This document shows positions 60,185 to 64,000 of a DNA stretch of 64,000 nucleotides, in pieces (within the stretch, counting starts at the first letter, position 1; each line of letters opens with the position of its first letter). Source of the stretch: Loripinus fragilis (taxonomy: Eukaryota; Mollusca; Bivalvia; Lucinida; Lucinidae); the NCBI GenBank assembly GCA_964019695.1, contig OZ026530.1, forward strand, positions 37,744,835-37,808,834, in the 5' to 3' direction. Both the position numbers and the translations under genes were made by a program. The notes under the pieces were generated by a model. That model searched no databases. It was not told the origin of the DNA and worked only from the letters and a program-made list of their open reading frames with translations.

Positions 60185-60823
60185 TCTCTCTCTATATATA
60201 TATATAAATAAACGTCAAAGCTTTGGACCTGGACTCCCCCGATAAAACTTTCTGTATCAGCACAAGTTTATTACAATGAATACGGTAAAATGTTGCGTCA
60301 ACTCATCATTGGAAGTAGGGATTAAGCTAACAATGTCAGAACTTTAATGCAACTGCACTACTGTAGGTAATTTCTTAGAATTTTTAAAATGATCCGAAAC
60401 TGGGTAAATGACCCGGAACTAAGACAAATGGCGGCATACATCAGAGCCATGGTATGATACATAGCAGAGTCTGAATGATACAAATTGGGGTTCATTATTT
60501 AGTAGAATGATAGTGCTTTGTAATAGTAAGACCGATATCTTATTTACTCAGAGCAACCATTTGGAATACGCCTTGAAGTAAAAGCGAAACTAGGCAATAA
60601 ATGTATTTCCTGGTTCAATTCCTTTTATATCCCTGTGAAACGCTGGGTGAATTTAAGAAAAAAAATCACATGAACAAGGACTTCAGCTATCCGACTATAA
60701 ATATATGTAAGAGTTTTTGCCCAAATGTACGAATGTCTGGTAGAAAAAAAATATTTTTATCAGTTTTCGCTTAAAATATTTTCATTATAAACACCACAAA
60801 CTGTAAATAATACCAGAAATATA
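60185..60823 (+). other. No gene; last part shared with unit B
   Basis: 60718-60823 aligns with about 33045-33150 of B (GCCCAAATGTACGAATGTCTGG, AATACCAGAAATA). The rest is unrecognised. Confidence 0.5.
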
Positions 60824-61876
60824 CTCAAAAAATAAAGTTATGTCCGCTTGACGTTTATGTCTGCCAGTTCCAACTGTATGAACGCATTTCATTAAAATGT
60901 ACACATTACCAACTGTGATCATTAACTAAGATAAATTAATTAGATAATTAGTAGAGCCCCTGACAAAGCATCGAACACGAGTACCCTTATTATCAAAAGT
61001 CACAACATCAATAGCTAGTATGTCTGCCATAAGCCCGAATTTTTTAAGCACATTTTAACATCACTGAGCAAACTATATAGATTTTATGCTTGCTAGCTGT
61101 ATGCATTGCTTTTAGGACCACAGCCTTTAATCTGTAACATACTCTGACATGACAAAATATCGATCACGAGCGTGCACGAAAACACTCAGAAAATTCATTT
61201 TTGATCCAGTATTTTGATAATCAACAGGATAGGATAAATTTGATTTTATTTCGCCACCACAAGCATTTCTACACTAATTAAGACTAATCAGCATCAACAC
61301 AATTGATAATGGAAATTTTCTGATCATTTTGCAGTAAGGGTTGTGGTATAAAACAAAGATTTAGTAAACCTTTCACGCCCAACATTAGCCATAGATTGTG
61401 TTGTTCTCTTTTGCGCAATTGTTGTCATAAACAAACACAACATATAAAAACAAAAACGGTCTCAAAACAATGTTAGGTTAAGGAGATTTGGAAGTTCTTA
61501 AATTGTTATTTGTTTAATTCAAAGGGAGGTAATTTTAGGTTTTTTTTCGTAAATTAAAGGTTGTGAACTGCAATGTCGCTCGTTCAATAAGCACGCTTTG
61601 AATTTTTAGATGTTTTTTTCATCGTCAGACGTTTCTGGCTGCCATTTAACGTAAAATGTGCCACGTAAAGATGATTTACTTTCTGATGATAATGGAAAAA
61701 GCTGTGTGCACACAAGGTTCACTAACCCTTCATGATAAGAAGATAAAATCAAATAATTACCAAATTTTTGTATGTTCTACGTTTGATAAACATTTTGGTT
61801 TTATTTTTGTTGCGACATCTTAACTGGATTGATAGATAAGGTACCATGAAAATCGGGCGTTTCTTTTTTGTTTGAG
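60824..61876. mobile_element. 1053-bp insertion with CTCAAA termini and TATA flanks
   Basis: The left end CTCAAAAAATAAAG and right end CTTTTTTGTTTGAG are inverted with few mismatches. TATA lies on both sides (60820-60823 and 61877-61880). Unit B at about 33145-33160 reads AGAAATACATGCATTTAGAT without the insert, an empty site. No transposase frame is seen. A TA or TATA duplication would fit Tc1/mariner-like elements among others. Confidence 0.75.
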
Positions 61877-62079
61877 TATACATACATTTGGATCAAAATT
61901 CTTTCATACGTTGTAGTTGGATAACTGTAGTTATTGTGCAAAATAAGGGGCCGATCAGCACACATGCATGTTCATGTCAGACCAGGTCGGTACCCCGAAC
62001 GACAGACTTTCTTGCGCCGCAGCCAATGATTTATGCAAACATTCACCAGCGCGATTTCGCTGCAGCTGAGCAAGAGGAC
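61877..62079 (+). repeat. Resumed unit B/C homology
   Basis: 61880-61935 aligns with 33155-33205 (CTTTCATACGTTGTAGTTGG). It diverges after that. The open frame at 61888-62091 has no recognisable domain. Confidence 0.55.
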
Positions 62080-62264
62080 CATTTAATTTGATTCTATATG
62101 TCCCAGTTGACATTTTTTTTTCAGTCATGTCAGGACGGGTCTTCCTGGGTTGAACCATTTTAAGCAGATGATAAAGTGTCTTGCTCAAGGACACAACGCA
62201 GTCCCTCCTGTGAGTCTCGAACCTGCAACCCCTCGACTGTACCACTGAGCCACCGCGCTCAGGA
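62080..62264 (-). repeat. tRNA-derived SINE, minus strand
   Basis: On the minus strand: CGCGGTGGCTCAGTGGTACA (A box), GCAGGTTCGAGACTCAC (B box), then GACTGCGTTGTGTCCTTGAG and AGGAAGACCCGTCC as in 57625-57821. The minus frame at 61955-62245 runs through it and is not a gene. Confidence 0.85.
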
Positions 62265-62780
62265 ATAAGTAATGATTTCCACGTATGAAATTGGTAACCC
62301 CTTACGCGAAGGATATCCTTAATACGAGAACAAACTCAAACATTTGGTAAAAACGTTTCAGCGCTTAAAACTTATACGCTCACATAGCAGTGGTCTACGG
62401 AAGACATTAAGTTAGTTAGCCTCTGCAATAGGAGAGTATTTAACTTAGACGTTTGAATTTGCTTTACCCCTAAAAAGAGAACTGCATTCGAAAATACTGT
62501 CTGCATCAGACGCCTGCTGCACATGTTGTTAACATTAATGTTTAATGTAAGTATAAAGAAAACCGTGTGGACCCAGAGCAGATTGCTCCAACTGGATCAG
62601 ACTGATGTGGATCTAGATGCTTCTTAACATAACAGCAGACGAGGAAAGCAGACGTTTTTTGTTGGGGTCATTATTTTCATTTCGATGTATTTTAGGTCGT
62701 TACAGAAAAGGACTATTTTTTTAGGATGCGAATTTTTTAAAGATTTCTTCTGGGTTTCCCTGATATAGATCTATGTGCTT
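62265..62780. other. No gene; one hairpin relic
   Basis: A degenerate GTGTGGACCCAGAGCAGATTG hairpin lies near 62566-62620. Otherwise nothing is recognised. Confidence 0.45.
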
Positions 62781-62797
62781 ATGTTGTTTAATATTGG

Positions 62798-62834
62798 AGG
62801 CGGGGGGGGGGGGGGTGGGGGGGCTTGGGGGTGA
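62798..62834 (+). repeat. G-rich tract, possible G-quadruplex
   Basis: Long G runs broken by single other bases (GGCGGGG..., GTGGGGGGGG, TTGGGGG). It could fold as a quadruplex and is prone to sequencing error. Confidence 0.7.
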
Positions 62835-62921
62835 CAGTATATGCTGGTAAATATTGAGATTACTGCCTCCATTCACCCCTTGGGAAATACCCTATATCGA
62901 ACTCTGGTCTGCTAGGTTCTT

Positions 62922-62922
<1 letters not shown>

Positions 62923-62976
<54 letters not shown>
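62923..62976 (+). repeat. (CA)n microsatellite
   Basis: About 27 CA dinucleotides directly upstream of a SINE. Confidence 0.97.
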
Positions 62977-62979
<3 letters not shown>

Positions 62980-62989
62980 CCACGCATAG

Positions 62990-63165
62990 AGTCCAGTGGC
63001 GCTTGACTCGTGATTGAGGAGTTAAGAGTTGAGCCTCACCAGCGTCACTGCGTTGTGTCCTTGGGCAAGATAACTCCTTCCTTTAAGTTTGGTACAGGAA
63101 GACCCGTCCCGACATACGTAAAAATATGTTGACTGGGATGTAAAGATTCAATTTAAACAAACAGA
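62990..63165 (+). repeat. tRNA-derived SINE, degraded head
   Basis: The body matches 57625-57821 (CACCAGCGTCACTGCGTTGT, GTCCTTGGGCAAGA, GGAAGACCCGTCCC, GGGATGTAAAGATTCAA). The A box is decayed (CAGTGGCGCTTGACTCGTG). A GA-rich tract follows. Confidence 0.8.
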
Positions 63166-63600
63166 GAGAGGGAAAGGGAGAGAGAGGGAGCATATGGTGC
63201 ACGTGAAACATCACATAATTTGACTTTCTATGTTGATCAATGTTGTACAAGCAGCTGAGCGCGTTTACTCTGAGTCAGCTGATTCTAAACTGGGGAAAAA
63301 GGTGACAATGATTACACGGCTATCACGGAACCAAAAACAGAATAAAAGGTCCGTTTTTGTCTTGGATGTATTTTAATAAATGTTGGAAAACATGCTGAAC
63401 CAAAAGTTTGATAAAAATGCATTTCAAACTAAAGTATTTTTCGAAAATATGCAGTGAACAGATACTGACACGTGTGAAAATATACCTTCATAAAATGGGT
63501 CATGGGGGAAAATTGTAATTATTTTCACCAAGCAGATAACTTATAGATATTTGCTTTCACAAACATACAGAGGGCCAGATTCGAAACTGGGCAATTAACT
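63166..63600. other. No recognised feature
   Basis: A short GAGAGAGGGA tract at 63163-63190, then AT-rich non-coding sequence. Confidence 0.4.
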
Positions 63601-63604
63601 GTAA

Positions 63605-63945
63605 CGGGGATCGAACCCGGAGCCTTTCACATGCATTTGGTATCCATGAATTTTTATTAGTATGAATGCCCACCAGTATAAAGTAAATTTAATGTGGCTA
63701 TTTTAGTATACATATGACCGCATTATTGCATTACGTAATAACAAAGACGTGAATATTACTTGCCACGGTATAACGAAAGCAATCTTTCAATATACAGAAA
63801 ACTGCTCTCATTCAGTTCTTCCCCAGTAAATTGGCAATTGTATGCCGTTTGGTTGACACTCAATGAGAACAAAGAAGGGTCTGATGCAGTACAACAACTA
63901 GAAGTTGCAATAAATTGTGGTGTTTTATAAGGGTTAATGGCACTA
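63605..63945 (+). repeat. Dispersed duplicate of 33930-34285
   Basis: Nearly identical to 33930-34285 in the same orientation. It lies at the expected far end of unit C, supporting a B-C duplication that spans more than 12 kb. Confidence 0.85.
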
Positions 63946-64000
63946 AGTCAAAATAGTATATGATATAGACCTACTATATGTACACCCTGAGAATAGGCAC

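Noticed and set aside
61955..62245. 96-aa minus-strand frame
   Set aside because: Most of it lies in a SINE.

Overview
The window is eukaryotic, AT-rich and repeat-dense. Genes are sparse, there are no operons, and the many short open frames are mostly repeat shadows. The mix of LINE, DIRS-order and Penelope-like retroelements, tRNA-derived SINEs, TATAGCCCC-type tandem-repeat elements and very many short hairpin transposons resembles a bivalve mollusc genome. That assignment is an inference from repeat style; no species-diagnostic gene is present.

The backbone is three related segments, each carrying a C2H2 zinc-finger (ZNF) locus. Unit A is about 3.5-15 kb, unit B about 20-34.3 kb, and unit C about 51-64 kb. 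They share upstream repeats, a candidate non-coding first exon with a conserved splice acceptor, a poly-zinc-finger exon built from 84-bp units, and downstream DNA. The best preserved frame is in B (21651-22940, 15 fingers), then C (54194-55504, 15 fingers, one lacking a Cys). A (7088-8444) carries a frameshift, a stop and a deletion. Each copy has been hit by a different mobile element. A is cut by a 5'-truncated LINE (8445-9780). B is split by a 4.2-kb DIRS-order tyrosine-recombinase retrotransposon (about 23085-27322, minus strand). C contains a 461-bp inverted-repeat element inside a finger (53382-53842) and a Penelope-like fragment in the upstream intron (51629-53165). Distal to the insertion, B has about 29 nearly identical fingers that look homogenised like a satellite and carry six in-frame stops.

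Between the units lie a 2.6-kb foldback element (15285-17895) and a 9.66-kb insertion (36650-46310). The large insertion has 10-bp termini CAGGGCTCTC/GAGAGCCCTG and a TCATG target duplication, and an unoccupied copy of the same target lies beside it. It holds nested smaller elements and a promoter-like cluster with a possible first exon. A 1.27-kb tandem duplication of an inverted-repeat element lies at 47587-49844. Comparing A, B and C gives empty sites for several insertions, so their boundaries are better supported than usual.

I did not find a bacterial-type multi-gene system. The most unusual structures are the 9.66-kb inserted element, the homogenised zinc-finger satellite and the foldback element. 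Coordinates of repeats are read by eye and are accurate to a few bases where termini are quoted, otherwise to tens of bases.
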